A DNA stretch of 22,544 bases from CAYNYF01 sp964401385 (GCA_964401385.1 CAYNYF010000075.1:1-22544); one strand, 5' to 3'. Counted from the stretch's first letter, positions 15,354-22,544 are shown. Translations and numbers: made by a program. The notes: generated by a model not told the origin, from the letters alone.

Positions 15354-16028
15354 CTATCGGCTCAGGGCCTTGCCGCGGCGCAGCGGCCGACCCGGCAGCC
15401 TGGGCGGGCGCTCGTCCTTCATCACCGGCGGGGCGATGATCTCGCCCGTGCTCAAGGGCACCGCCTTCTTGGCCAGCATCCGCAGCCACGCCATCTCCGC
15501 CCGGGGATCGCCCAGGTCCAGGATGGCGTCGACGGCCAGGATGACTTCAAAGCCCCGGTGCCGCAGCCCGATGACCGCCTCGACGATGCCGCCGGCCGAG
15601 CCCGCGCCGCAGACCACGAACGTGTCCGCCTCCAGCTCGGTCAGCAGCCGCTCGGCCCGGGCGTGCTTGAAGATGTCGGTATGGCGCTTCTCGAAGATCA
15701 CCTGCCGATGCTGGTCTAGAATGTCTCGATGCAGATCGGTGCTGCCGCGGATGCCCAGATCCACGTGCCGCCTCAGCAGGGCGCCGCTGATGCGTTTTTC
15801 GCCGTCGCTGCCGTCGACGCAGTGCGGCACCGGCGCCAGCGGGCCCCTGCGCCCGGGGCGGTTGCGCAGCACCGTGGACAGCACCGGCACGCGCTCGCGC
15901 CGGGCCCAGGCGAACAGCCGGCGGACGTTCCTGGCCGCCGCCGCCGCTTCCGGCCGGTAACAGGATCCGCCCGGCGAGAAGAAGTCCCGTTGCACTTCTA
16001 TATCCATCAAGATACGTTCAAACCGCAT
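15354..16028 (-). CDS. Isochorismatase-like hydrolase with substituted catalytic residues
   Basis: A 224-residue protein of the isochorismatase/cysteine hydrolase fold. The family triad is normally Asp (DxQxDF), Lys and Cys (GvxTDxCV). Here the first motif reads E11-V-Q-R-D-F, the lysine is kept (K114 in FEKRHTDIF), and the Cys position is Gly (G147 in CGAGSAGGIVEAV). The rest of the fold is recognisable, including GFEVILAVDAI. Gly at the Cys position is also seen in true isochorismatases such as EntB, which hydrolyse an enol ether without a Cys nucleophile, but those keep the Asp. The protein may therefore have altered chemistry or be a non-catalytic relative. ATG 16028 has GGAG six bases upstream. 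It is the first gene of the minus-strand run; no siderophore or phenazine genes are nearby. Confidence 0.8.
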   Translation of the reverse strand: MRFERILMDIEVQRDFFSPGGSCYRPEAAAAARNVRRLFAWARRERVPVLSTVLRNRPGRRGPLAPVPHCVDGSDGEKRISGALLRRHVDLGIRGSTDLHRDILDQHRQVIFEKRHTDIFKHARAERLLTELEADTFVVCGAGSAGGIVEAVIGLRHRGFEVILAVDAILDLGDPRAEMAWLRMLAKKAVPLSTGEIIAPPVMKDERPPRLPGRPLRRGKALSR

Positions 16029-16074
16029 TCCCGACTCCGACGGGCCCTGGCATCCGAATCACACCCTCACTCTC

Positions 16075-16105
16075 ATTCTAGGGAGCCTTTGGCCGGGCAG
16101 TCCAA
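16075..16105 (-). promoter_or_regulatory. Candidate promoter for the minus-strand run
   Basis: On the minus strand: TTGGAC (16105-16100), a 19-bp spacer, then TAGAAT (16080-16075). The start would be near 16068, about 40 nt before ATG 16028. The -10 is good but the spacer is long. Confidence 0.35.
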
Positions 16106-16245
16106 GCGCCCCGCGTATTCCTACGACAGGGGGGCGGCGTCCGGGGCGGACGAAAAAGAAAATCCTCGACACGCGGCGGTGGAAATGGCACTAAAATACG
16201 CGGTCGCCGTCTGATAAGGCAGCACGGCGACGGGAGCCGCCGGCA

Positions 16246-17100
16246 GTGATCGTTGATTGTCACACGCGTATCTGGGCCTCGCCGGACCAGCTCGGGCCGG
16301 GCGCGGCGAACTGGCTGACCCGCAACGGCGGGCAGGCCGGTCTCTCGGCCGATCCGGGCGACCACTCGGCCGCCGCCCGCGACGTGACCAAGACGCTGGT
16401 GTGGGGCTTCCGCAGCCGACACCTGCGGGCCGACGTGCCCAACGCGTTCCTGGCCGACTACGCCGCCCAGCACGGCGACAGGATCCTGGCCATTGCCGCC
16501 GTCGACCCGCTCGAGGACGACGTCATGAAGCGGCTGGCCAACGTCGCCCGGCGGCGGGAGTTCTCCGGCGTGACCGTCAGCCCCGCCGCCCAGGGCTTCC
16601 ACCCCGCCCACACCCGGGCGATGGGGGTGTACGAGTTCTGCCAGGCCCACGCCCTGCCGGTCTTCGTGGAGTGCGGCATGGACTTCGCCCCGAAGGCCAT
16701 CCTGGAGTTCGCCCGCCCGCACCTCTTCGACGAGGTCGCCCGCACCTTCCCCGAGCTGACGATCGTGATCGGCTCGATGGGTTCTCCCTGGGCGGGCGAG
16801 GCCGTCGCCCTGCTGGCCAAGCAGCCGCGGGTGTACGCCGACCTTGCCGGGCTGCTGCGGCGCCCGTGGGCGGCGTACCAATCGCTGCTGACGGCGCACC
16901 AGGCGGGCGTCGCCGAAAAGCTCCTGTTCGGAAGCGACTTCCCCTTTTCCACGGCGGCCGAGGCCATCGAGCGGCTCTACCGCCTCAACGAGATCACCCA
17001 GGGCACCAACCTGCCGTCCGTGCCGCGCGAGGCGCTCCGCGGCATCGTCGAGCGCGACGCCCTGGCGGAGCTGCGAATCGCCGCCCGCGCCGCCGGTTGA
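16246..17100 (+). CDS. Amidohydrolase-fold (Amidohydrolase_2-like) protein, metal site degenerate
   Basis: A 284-residue TIM-barrel protein resembling the ACMSD/Amidohydrolase_2 family. Recognisable elements are the N-terminal MIVDCHTRIW, the strand LPVFVECGMD, the strand TIVIGSMGSPW and LLFGSDFPFST near the C-terminal third. Family members usually bind a metal through HxH, a His on strand 5, a His on strand 6 and an Asp on strand 8. Here H6 and D231 remain, but the second His is R8, strand 5 has E142 and strand 6 has S177. Hydrolysis by the usual metal mechanism is doubtful. The GTG start at 16246 follows GGGAG nine bases upstream; TAAAAT (16192-16197) is a possible -10 without a good -35. 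It diverges from the isochorismatase-like gene. Confidence 0.75.
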   Translation: MIVDCHTRIWASPDQLGPGAANWLTRNGGQAGLSADPGDHSAAARDVTKTLVWGFRSRHLRADVPNAFLADYAAQHGDRILAIAAVDPLEDDVMKRLANVARRREFSGVTVSPAAQGFHPAHTRAMGVYEFCQAHALPVFVECGMDFAPKAILEFARPHLFDEVARTFPELTIVIGSMGSPWAGEAVALLAKQPRVYADLAGLLRRPWAAYQSLLTAHQAGVAEKLLFGSDFPFSTAAEAIERLYRLNEITQGTNLPSVPREALRGIVERDALAELRIAARAAG

Positions 17101-17118
17101 CCGGGCAGAGGGGGCGAC

Positions 17119-17148
17119 TTGCCGGCCGGGACCGGGCGATGGTAAGAT
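17119..17148 (+). promoter_or_regulatory. Candidate promoter for the lipoprotein gene
   Basis: TTGCCG (17119-17124), an 18-bp spacer, then TAAGAT (17143-17148). The start would be near 17155, about 46 nt before ATG 17201. Confidence 0.45.
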
Positions 17149-17200
17149 ACGAATTGAGGCCCGCAAGAGCGACGACGTCAGCCAGCAGCGGAGGATGAAG

Positions 17201-18079
17201 ATGAGCAAGGTGGTAGCGATCCTGGCCGTGGCGGCCATGTGCCTCGGGTCGGGATGCGAACGGAATTCCGAAGAGCCCGTCGAGGAAACGCAGTTCGACC
17301 CAACGCTCGACGGCCCGCCCTCCATGCTGGATCGGCCCATCAGCGACGAGGTCGCCGGGGACCAGACGGCCATCTCCCAGAAGGCCCGCCAGGCGGCCGA
17401 CGAGGCGGCGCTTCCGGGCGCGCTTCCGGCCGGGCGGGCGGCGGCGCCGACCCTGACGGGAACGCCCATCGAGCAGGTCACGCAGACCGTGGGCAGGATG
17501 CTGGCGGCCGCCAAACCCGGCCAGGAGCAGCAGATGCTGGGGTTCTTCGGCCAGCAGGAGGCCGCGGCCCTGCGGCCGCTGATTCAGGGCGCCGTACGGC
17601 TTCCGATCAAGATGCAGCGCCTGGAAAAACTGGCCGCAGACAAGCTGGGCGTGTCCATGCCGGAGGAATTCAAGCAGGTCACGGCAACGGCCGAGGGCGG
17701 CATGCCCTTCAATGTCGCCACGATGAAGGTGGAGGACTACACGTTCGAACAGAGCGGCCCGGACGTACTCGCCAAAGACCCCACGGGCAAGGAGCTGCGA
17801 TTCACCAAGGTCGGCGGCCGCTGGCTGATCAAGCTGGACCCGGATGAAATGCAGGTCTTGTCGATCATGGCGGAGCTGATGGCCGGCACGGAGAAGGCCG
17901 TGGACGAGATGACGGTCGGGATCAACGACGGGTCCATCACCAAGGCCAACTTCGACGCCAAGGGAAAAGAGATCGGCGAGAAACACATGGCGCCCGCGAT
18001 GAAGAAGTTCATGGAGCTGATGATGAAGGGCATGGGGCCCGCCGCCGCCCCGGCGGTGGAGCCTGATTCCTCGCTGTAA
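17201..18079 (+). CDS. Putative lipoprotein of unknown function
   Basis: A 292-residue exported protein that I do not recognise. The N-terminus (MSKVVAILAVAAMCLGSGC) is a signal peptide ending in a Cys (C19) followed by polar residues, as in lipoproteins. The lipobox is non-standard, with Gly at -3 and Leu at -4. An acidic, Pro/Ala-rich linker (20-90) leads to a mostly helical middle. A segment (about 180-215) alternates charged and aromatic residues (DYTFEQSGPDVLAKD, LRFTKVGGRWLIKLD), like the small beta-sheet modules in which a parameter is evaluated in a loop. The C-terminus is Met- and Lys-rich (HMAPAMKKFMELMMKGMG). ATG 17201 is chosen over ATG 17195 because GGAGG at 17190-17194 touches the earlier one. 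A palindrome follows the stop codon. Confidence 0.75.
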   Translation: MSKVVAILAVAAMCLGSGCERNSEEPVEETQFDPTLDGPPSMLDRPISDEVAGDQTAISQKARQAADEAALPGALPAGRAAAPTLTGTPIEQVTQTVGRMLAAAKPGQEQQMLGFFGQQEAAALRPLIQGAVRLPIKMQRLEKLAADKLGVSMPEEFKQVTATAEGGMPFNVATMKVEDYTFEQSGPDVLAKDPTGKELRFTKVGGRWLIKLDPDEMQVLSIMAELMAGTEKAVDEMTVGINDGSITKANFDAKGKEIGEKHMAPAMKKFMELMMKGMGPAAAPAVEPDSSL

Positions 18080-18083
18080 GGGC

Positions 18084-18099
18084 GGCGCCGGCCGGCGCC
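18084..18099 (+). terminator. Perfect 16-bp palindrome after the lipoprotein gene
   Basis: GGCGCCGGCCGGCGCC starts four bases after the TAA at 18077-18079. The strong GC self-complementarity suggests a terminator or 3'-end stabiliser. There is no T-run. Confidence 0.35.
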
Positions 18100-18173
18100 G
18101 GGCCGCCAGCAGGTGGGGTGGTGTTGACCGGGCAGGGGGGCCGGTACGGCACGTCCAGCGATCAAGGATGGAA

Positions 18174-18791
18174 ATGCAGCCGCTTGCCGCACACAGTTGG
18201 GCCGAAGCACACCTGTACCTGAAGGTCACCCCCTGTGAGGAATGTTCGCGAGGCCCGTGGGAGATCCAGGCCGAGCCGGACCAGACCCGCGGCCGGACGC
18301 TCCGGGCAAAATGCATCAACTGCGGGGCGGTGAAGGAGTTCGCCTTCCAATGCCCGCCGGCGCCCGCGGAAGGCGCTGCGGGCGGCGAGCGCAGCCCCGG
18401 GGAGGACCTGCCGGTCGAGCGCATCAACCCCACGCCGGCGCCCAGCGAGATCATCGACGCCGGCCAGTGGCTCAGCCTCTTCTACCTGCTGGTGGAGACG
18501 GCCAGCAAGACCCCCGACAAGGGCCAGGCCCGCCGCATCACCTTCCAGGCCGCCCTGTGCCTGGACGAGGCCCTGAAGTTCTACAGCGACGACGACGAGC
18601 TGCCGCCGCGGACGGCGCTGTTCACCGAGGCCTCGCGCCAGGCCTTCGCCAGCTATCCCGAGCGGTTCGCCCGGCAGCGACTGCGCGACCTTCGCAGCAA
18701 GCTGCCGGAGCTGCGGGTGATGGCCGGTCGGCTCGCGCGCGACGCCCGCCGGGCAACGCCGAAGCGGTGGTGGCAGTTCTGGCGACGGTGA
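18174..18791 (+). CDS. Zinc-ribbon protein of unknown function
   Basis: A 205-residue soluble protein with no family I recognise. The N-terminal part holds two CxxC knuckles, CEEC and CINC, about 22 residues apart, which fit a zinc ribbon (the second is CINCGAVKEF). A Pro/Glu-rich linker follows, then a helical C-terminal domain (about 90-190: QWLSLFYLLVETASK, FQAALCLDEALKFYSDDDELPPRTALF, RQAFASYPERFARQRL). It ends in a basic, aromatic tail (KRWWQFWRR). Start: ATG 18174 has AAGGA five bases upstream; the in-frame ATG at 18168 overlaps that site. It has no signal peptide. It lies between the lipoprotein and ferredoxin genes on the same strand. Confidence 0.75.
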   Translation: MQPLAAHSWAEAHLYLKVTPCEECSRGPWEIQAEPDQTRGRTLRAKCINCGAVKEFAFQCPPAPAEGAAGGERSPGEDLPVERINPTPAPSEIIDAGQWLSLFYLLVETASKTPDKGQARRITFQAALCLDEALKFYSDDDELPPRTALFTEASRQAFASYPERFARQRLRDLRSKLPELRVMAGRLARDARRATPKRWWQFWRR

Positions 18792-18831
18792 CGGCGGCGG
18801 CGGCTTCCGCTGCGCCGGGGCCAAAAACTAT

Positions 18832-18859
18832 TTGTCCCAACGAGCGGAATTGGTATGCT
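18832..18859 (+). promoter_or_regulatory. Promoter for the ferredoxin gene
   Basis: TTGTCC (18832-18837), a 16-bp spacer, then TATGCT (18854-18859). The start would be near 18866, about 47 nt before ATG 18913. It lies in an AT-richer gap of about 120 bp. Confidence 0.5.
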
Positions 18860-18912
18860 GGCGCTCGAAGCGGGTCCAGTTGGATATTCACCGCAGTAAG
18901 GAGTTTTGGAAC

Positions 18913-19083
18913 ATGGCATACGTGATTACGGACGAGTGCACGGCCTGCGGGACATGTATGGACACGTGCCCGGTGGAGGCCATCAGCGAAGGCGATCCGA
19001 TCTACAAGATCGACCAGGAGAAGTGCACGGAGTGCGGCCAGTGCGCCGAGGTCTGCCCGGTGGAGGCCATCAAGGAGCAATAA
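18913..19083 (+). CDS. Two-[4Fe-4S] ferredoxin
   Basis: A 56-residue cytoplasmic electron carrier of the bacterial (clostridial) 2[4Fe-4S] type. Both cluster motifs are complete: C9-x2-C12-x2-C15-x3-C19-P and C38-x2-C41-x2-C44-x3-C48-P. The two halves repeat (CPVEAI in each), showing the internal duplication of the family. The frame is open from 18832, but the ferredoxin begins at ATG 18913, with AAGGAG nine bases upstream and the usual MAYVITDEC start. It is monocistronic: its own promoter lies upstream and hairpins follow. Low-potential ferredoxins of this kind often serve anaerobic or radical-SAM metabolism; no partner enzyme is adjacent. Confidence 0.96.
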   Translation: MAYVITDECTACGTCMDTCPVEAISEGDPIYKIDQEKCTECGQCAEVCPVEAIKEQ

Positions 19084-19129
19084 GCGATTCACAAGCCATT
19101 ACGGGGCCGTCGGTCCGCTGCCGTCAACA

Positions 19130-19159
19130 GCCCGGTCCGCCGAGAAAGGCGAGCCGGGC
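19130..19159 (+). terminator. Stem-loop after the ferredoxin gene
   Basis: GCCCGG (19130-19135) pairs with CCGGGC (19154-19159). Inside it CGCC (19138-19141) pairs with GGCG (19148-19151) around a GAGAAA loop, with a two-base internal mismatch. It lies 46 bp after the stop codon. There is no T-run. A second perfect stem, GGCGGC/GCCGCC with loop ATC (19165-19179), follows directly. Confidence 0.4.
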
Positions 19160-19340
19160 CCGGAGGCGGCATCGCCGCCCGGCGGCCCCGTTGGCGTGCG
19201 CGGAGGCGCCGCCGGACGGGCCCACTTTCCCGACCAATCCGGGAACAGCACGCCGCGCCGGAGCGTCTTATTTGATAGAATGGTAGCCGAGCGGCCGGAG
19301 AACGGACCATCCTCAGTTGGCGCAGCAGCGGAAGGCTGAC

Positions 19341-22325
19341 GTGGGCCACACGCGCAGATACATCCTGGCGGCGATCCTGGGGATCATCCTGGCGGCGGGG
19401 GTCTCGCCCGCCCGCCCGCAGGATGTTGAGGCCGCCAAGACCACCACCCGGGCGGCGGCGAGAACCCGCCCGGCGGAGAAGAAGCCCACCCTCGAGGCCG
19501 CGGCCAAGCTGTACGCCCAGGGCCGCTACGCCGAGGCGGCAAAGGCCTACAAGCAGCTCGCCGGCTCGCCGCCCGAAAGCGTGCCGGCCAGCATCGGCCT
19601 GGCCGAGGCATACGCCGCCATCGGCAAATACGAAGAGGCCAGCGTCGCTCTGCGCGCGGTCTCCGCCCGCGGCGAGATCCGCCCCGAGTGGCACCTCGCC
19701 ACGTCCGCGGCCCTAGCCAGAGTGGGCAAGTACGAGCAGGCGCTGGCGGCGGCGAGAGAGGCCGTCCAGCTCCGCGGCGACTCGGCCCCGGCCGTGCTTC
19801 GCCTGGGCAAGGCCCTGGAGACGCTCGGCCGGAAGAAAGAGGCCGTCGAGGTCTACAAGGGCGTGGAAAAGGCCATCGCCCGGGAGGACTTCCAGCACGA
19901 CGCTGCCGGCCTGGTCGCGGCCGGGAAAATCCTCGACCGATACGCCATCCTCACCGGGCAGAAGGCCTCCGACCAGGCGCAGAACATCCTCCACAACTAC
20001 TTCCAGCGGGCCTACCAGGAGGTGGACAAGCAGCACTGGCCGGCCAACGTCGCCGCCGGCATGTTCCTGCTGAGCAAGTACAAGTGGCGCGACGCCGGGG
20101 TGGAGTTCGCCCTGGCCGACAAGCTCAACAAGCACCTGCCGGACGTCTGCGTGGGGCGGGGGGCCATCGCCCTGCACCAATATCGCTTCGAGCAGGCCAT
20201 CGCCCAGGCCGACAAGGCCCTGAAGATCAACCCCCACCACGCCGATTCCCTGCTGCTGAAGGCGGCCACGCTGATGCTGTGGCGCAAGTTCGACCAGGCC
20301 TCGCCGGTCATCGCCAAGGTCCTGGCGGTCAACCCCAACCACCTGGAGGCGCTGTCGATGATGGCAGCGCTGCACACGCGCATGCTGGATGAGACCAAGG
20401 CCGACGAGTTCATCCGGCGGGCGCGGAAGGTCAACGCCAACTACGCGGAGCTGTACGAGACGATCGGCGACTGGCTCTCGGCCGGGCGGCAGTTCACCCA
20501 GGCCCAGACGCACTACCGGAAGGCCATCCAGATGGCCCCCGAGCTGGCCGGGCCGGTCACCGGCCTGGGGCGGGTGTATCTCCAGACCGGGCGTGAGAAG
20601 CTGGCCAAGGAAACGCTGGAGAAGGCCTTCGCCATCGACAACTACCGCGCCGACGTGATGAACTACCTCAAGCTGCTGGACCGGCTGGAGAAGTTCCAGG
20701 TCAAGCAGACCGCCCACTTCATCATCAAGGTCGACGGCGAGCACGACGCGGTGCTGCTGGACTGGGTGGCCGAGGCGGCCGAGAAAATCCACCCGGAGGT
20801 GTGCAAGGACTTCGAGCACACGCCGCCGGAAAAGACGCTGGTGGAGCTGTTCCCCACGCACGCCGAGTTTTCGGTGCGGGTGACCGGGCGCGGCTGGATT
20901 CCCACCATTGGGGCCTGCACCGGGCGCGTCATCGCCATGCCCGCGCCCGACCCGCAGCGCGGCGGGTTCGGCACGTTCAACTGGGCGGTGGTGCTGCGGC
21001 ACGAGTACACCCACACGGTGACGCTCTCGGCCACGAACAACCGCATCCCCCACTGGTTCACGGAGGCCTGCGCCGTCTGGGAGCAGCCCGACCGGCGAAA
21101 CTTCAAGGCGGTGGCGCTGCTGGTCGACGCCGTGCGGACGGGCAAGCTCTACCCCGTCAAGCAGCTCAGTTGGGGCTTCATCCGCCCCGACCGCCGCCGC
21201 GGGCGGGGGGCGCGCTCATTGGCCTACGCCCAGTCCGAGTGGATCTTCGAATTCGTGGTGGCCCGGCACGGCTACGACGCCATCATCAAGATGCTCAAGG
21301 GCTTCCGCGACGGGCACAGGCAGGAGCAGGTCTTCCGGGGCGTGCTGGGCGTCAGCGAAGAGCAGTTCGACAAGGATTTCGCCGCCTGGGCGAAGAAGCA
21401 GATCGCCTCCTGGGGCTTCGACCCCCGGCCGCTGCCGAAGATGACCGCGGCGACGGCGGCGGCCAAGGTAAACCCGAGATCGGCCGACGCCCAGGCCGAC
21501 CTGGCGTTGGCCTCCTATCGCGCCCGCCGCCTGCCCCAGGCGGAGACGGCCGCGCGGAAGGCGCTGAAGATCGACGCCAACCACCGCCGGGCCCTGGAGG
21601 TGCTCAGCTACCTGCTGTTGCAGCGGAAGAAGCACGACGAGGCCATCAAGGCGGCGACGCGGCTGGAGCAGGTCGACCCGCGCTCGGCCATCGCCGCCAA
21701 GGTCCTGGCCGGGTCTTATCTCGCCCAACAGAAATGGCTGAAGGCGATCGCCGCCCTGGAGAGCCTCAAGCTCCGCCGGCCGCTGGACCCGTACGGATAT
21801 GAGAAGCTCGCCAAGCTGTACTGGCAGCTCGGCCAGGCCGACAAGGCCGTCCCCAATCTGATCGAGCTGCATCGCCGGACGATGAAAGACCCCAAGTATG
21901 CCCGCCAGATCGCCGGCATCTACGCCGCCAGCGACACGCCGGAAAAAGCCCTGGACTTCTGGGAGCAGGTCATCCAGATCAACCCGTACGACGCCGGGGC
22001 GTACAAGGCGATGGCCGGGCTGTACCTGCGCGGAAAGAACCATGACCGGGCCGTGCTGGCGATGCGGAGCGCCTGCCTGCTGGAGCCGAAAAACGCCGAC
22101 TCGTGGGCCCAAATGGCGGTGGTGTACTACCGCGCGGGCAAGGCCGGCAAGTCGGCCGAGAGGCTCTCCGACGCCCGCTCGGCCGCACGGAAGTCGCTGG
22201 AAATCGACCCCGGCGGGCCCGCCCGCGAGATCCTCGAAATGATCGAGGCCGAGGAAAAAGGCCTCGGCCAGCCCGCCGATTCGCCACCGTCCGTCGGCGA
22301 GAACGCCCCCGCCGGCCGGGGATGA
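19341..22325 (+). CDS. Large TPR protein with a peptidase-MA-like (gluzincin) domain
   Basis: A 994-residue exported protein. A signal-peptide-like N-terminus (YILAAILGIILAAGVSPA) precedes TPR repeats over about 45-450 (e.g. AAKLYAQGRYAEAAKAYKQL, ALKINPHHADSLLLKAATLM). A metallopeptidase-like domain follows at about 452-698. More TPRs run from about 700 to 970, and the tail is acidic and Pro-rich. The middle domain has HEYTH (554-558) and E575 in IPHWFTEACAVWE, as in zinc peptidases of the MA clan, so both His ligands, the catalytic Glu and a third ligand are present. TPRs usually bind protein partners, so a role in envelope protein handling is plausible but not shown. GTG 19341 with GGAAGG five bases upstream is preferred; the frame is open to a TTG at 19317 with a poorer site. 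Confidence 0.85.
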   Translation: MGHTRRYILAAILGIILAAGVSPARPQDVEAAKTTTRAAARTRPAEKKPTLEAAAKLYAQGRYAEAAKAYKQLAGSPPESVPASIGLAEAYAAIGKYEEASVALRAVSARGEIRPEWHLATSAALARVGKYEQALAAAREAVQLRGDSAPAVLRLGKALETLGRKKEAVEVYKGVEKAIAREDFQHDAAGLVAAGKILDRYAILTGQKASDQAQNILHNYFQRAYQEVDKQHWPANVAAGMFLLSKYKWRDAGVEFALADKLNKHLPDVCVGRGAIALHQYRFEQAIAQADKALKINPHHADSLLLKAATLMLWRKFDQASPVIAKVLAVNPNHLEALSMMAALHTRMLDETKADEFIRRARKVNANYAELYETIGDWLSAGRQFTQAQTHYRKAIQMAPELAGPVTGLGRVYLQTGREKLAKETLEKAFAIDNYRADVMNYLKLLDRLEKFQVKQTAHFIIKVDGEHDAVLLDWVAEAAEKIHPEVCKDFEHTPPEKTLVELFPTHAEFSVRVTGRGWIPTIGACTGRVIAMPAPDPQRGGFGTFNWAVVLRHEYTHTVTLSATNNRIPHWFTEACAVWEQPDRRNFKAVALLVDAVRTGKLYPVKQLSWGFIRPDRRRGRGARSLAYAQSEWIFEFVVARHGYDAIIKMLKGFRDGHRQEQVFRGVLGVSEEQFDKDFAAWAKKQIASWGFDPRPLPKMTAATAAAKVNPRSADAQADLALASYRARRLPQAETAARKALKIDANHRRALEVLSYLLLQRKKHDEAIKAATRLEQVDPRSAIAAKVLAGSYLAQQKWLKAIAALESLKLRRPLDPYGYEKLAKLYWQLGQADKAVPNLIELHRRTMKDPKYARQIAGIYAASDTPEKALDFWEQVIQINPYDAGAYKAMAGLYLRGKNHDRAVLAMRSACLLEPKNADSWAQMAVVYYRAGKAGKSAERLSDARSAARKSLEIDPGGPAREILEMIEAEEKGLGQPADSPPSVGENAPAGRG

Positions 22326-22335
22326 TCCGCTCCCC

Positions 22336-22352
22336 CCGGCGGCGACCGCCGG
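22336..22352 (+). terminator. Hairpin after the TPR protein gene
   Basis: CCGGCGG (22336-22342) and CCGCCGG (22346-22352) form a perfect 7-bp stem around a CGA loop, starting 10 bases after the stop codon. There is no T-run, but the placement suits a terminator. Confidence 0.45.
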
Positions 22353-22369
22353 TCCCAAAGCCCGGAAGC

Positions 22370-22400
22370 TTGCACCCCCAGCCCGGCGGCGGTCTAATAT
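22370..22400 (+). promoter_or_regulatory. Possible promoter for a gene beyond the window
   Basis: TTGCAC (22370-22375) and TAATAT (22395-22400) are 19 bp apart. An AT-rich hexamer in very GC-rich DNA is notable, but the spacing is long and no downstream gene is visible before the window ends. Confidence 0.3.
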
Positions 22401-22443
22401 CCGCCTGCGGACGTGGGCTCCTAGGCTGGTGACGGGAATGTTT

Positions 22444-22500
22444 GCCCGCCTGCCTTCCGCCCGCCTGCCTTCCGGAGGTGGGCAGGGAGGTGGGCAGGCA
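22444..22500. repeat. Opposed tandem repeats, 15-bp x2 and 12-bp x2
   Basis: GCCCGCCTGCCTTCC occurs twice in a row without change (22444-22458, 22459-22473). It is followed at once by GGAGGTGGGCAG twice without change (22474-22485, 22486-22497). The two blocks are roughly complementary, so the whole can fold into a long imperfect hairpin. The composition and layout resemble the repeat at 4966-5040. From 22326 to 22544 no gene is seen. Confidence 0.75.
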
Positions 22501-22544
22501 CAGTGTGAAGAGGCAAAGATGCGTCTGCGCCGCGGGGCGGGCAG

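Noticed and set aside
16994..18454. 486-codon minus-strand frame opposite the lipoprotein gene
   Set aside because: It lacks any recognisable domain and conflicts with plus-strand genes that have good ribosome binding sites.

Overview
The window is GC-rich bacterial DNA with densely packed genes on both strands. The gene content suggests a planctomycete (Planctomycetota, possibly Phycisphaerae). The pointers are a PEP-CTERM surface protein, a sulfatase-fold enzyme of an unusual type, a GH78 alpha-L-rhamnosidase, a secreted parallel beta-helix protein, a large TPR/metallopeptidase-like protein, and a murA gene. This assignment is inferred from gene types; no rRNA or other marker is present. 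No tRNA, rRNA, CRISPR array, transposase or phage gene was seen.

Layout, left to right. A CCA-adding enzyme/poly(A) polymerase family gene (+) converges on a galU-like nucleotidyltransferase (-). A 392-bp divergent promoter region leads to a secreted PEP-CTERM protein (+) and an acylphosphatase (+). Next is a 227-bp spacer with two different repeat structures: nonamer repeats arranged as an inverted pair, then a perfect 15-bp hairpin/tandem repeat. After it come a cation diffusion facilitator (+) and a converging sulfatase-like gene (-) with a clear promoter and a leader of about 215 nt. A secreted beta-helix protein (+) converges on a six-gene minus-strand run. In transcription order that run is: isochorismatase-like hydrolase, prmC, murA, alpha-L-rhamnosidase, glycerophosphodiester phosphodiesterase, nitrilase-family amidase. 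Diverging from it on the plus strand are an amidohydrolase-fold protein, a lipoprotein, a zinc-ribbon protein of unknown function, a 56-residue two-cluster ferredoxin, and a 994-residue TPR protein with an HExxH peptidase-MA-like domain. The window ends in a terminator-like hairpin, a possible promoter, and a second GC-rich repeat resembling the one near 5 kb.

How the genes fit together. Housekeeping functions (tRNA 3'-end maturation, UDP-glucose supply, release-factor methylation, peptidoglycan precursor synthesis) are mixed with degradative genes (rhamnosidase, phosphodiesterase, amidase, sulfatase-like, beta-helix). The last three genes of the minus run are tightly spaced and may be co-expressed for scavenging complex glycans or lipids. 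There are no transporters or regulators that would make it a full polysaccharide-utilisation locus.

I did not find a clear new multi-gene system. The points most worth a second look are three enzyme-family members whose expected catalytic residues are replaced (sulfatase-like, isochorismatase-like, amidohydrolase-like) and the two classes of intergenic repeat.
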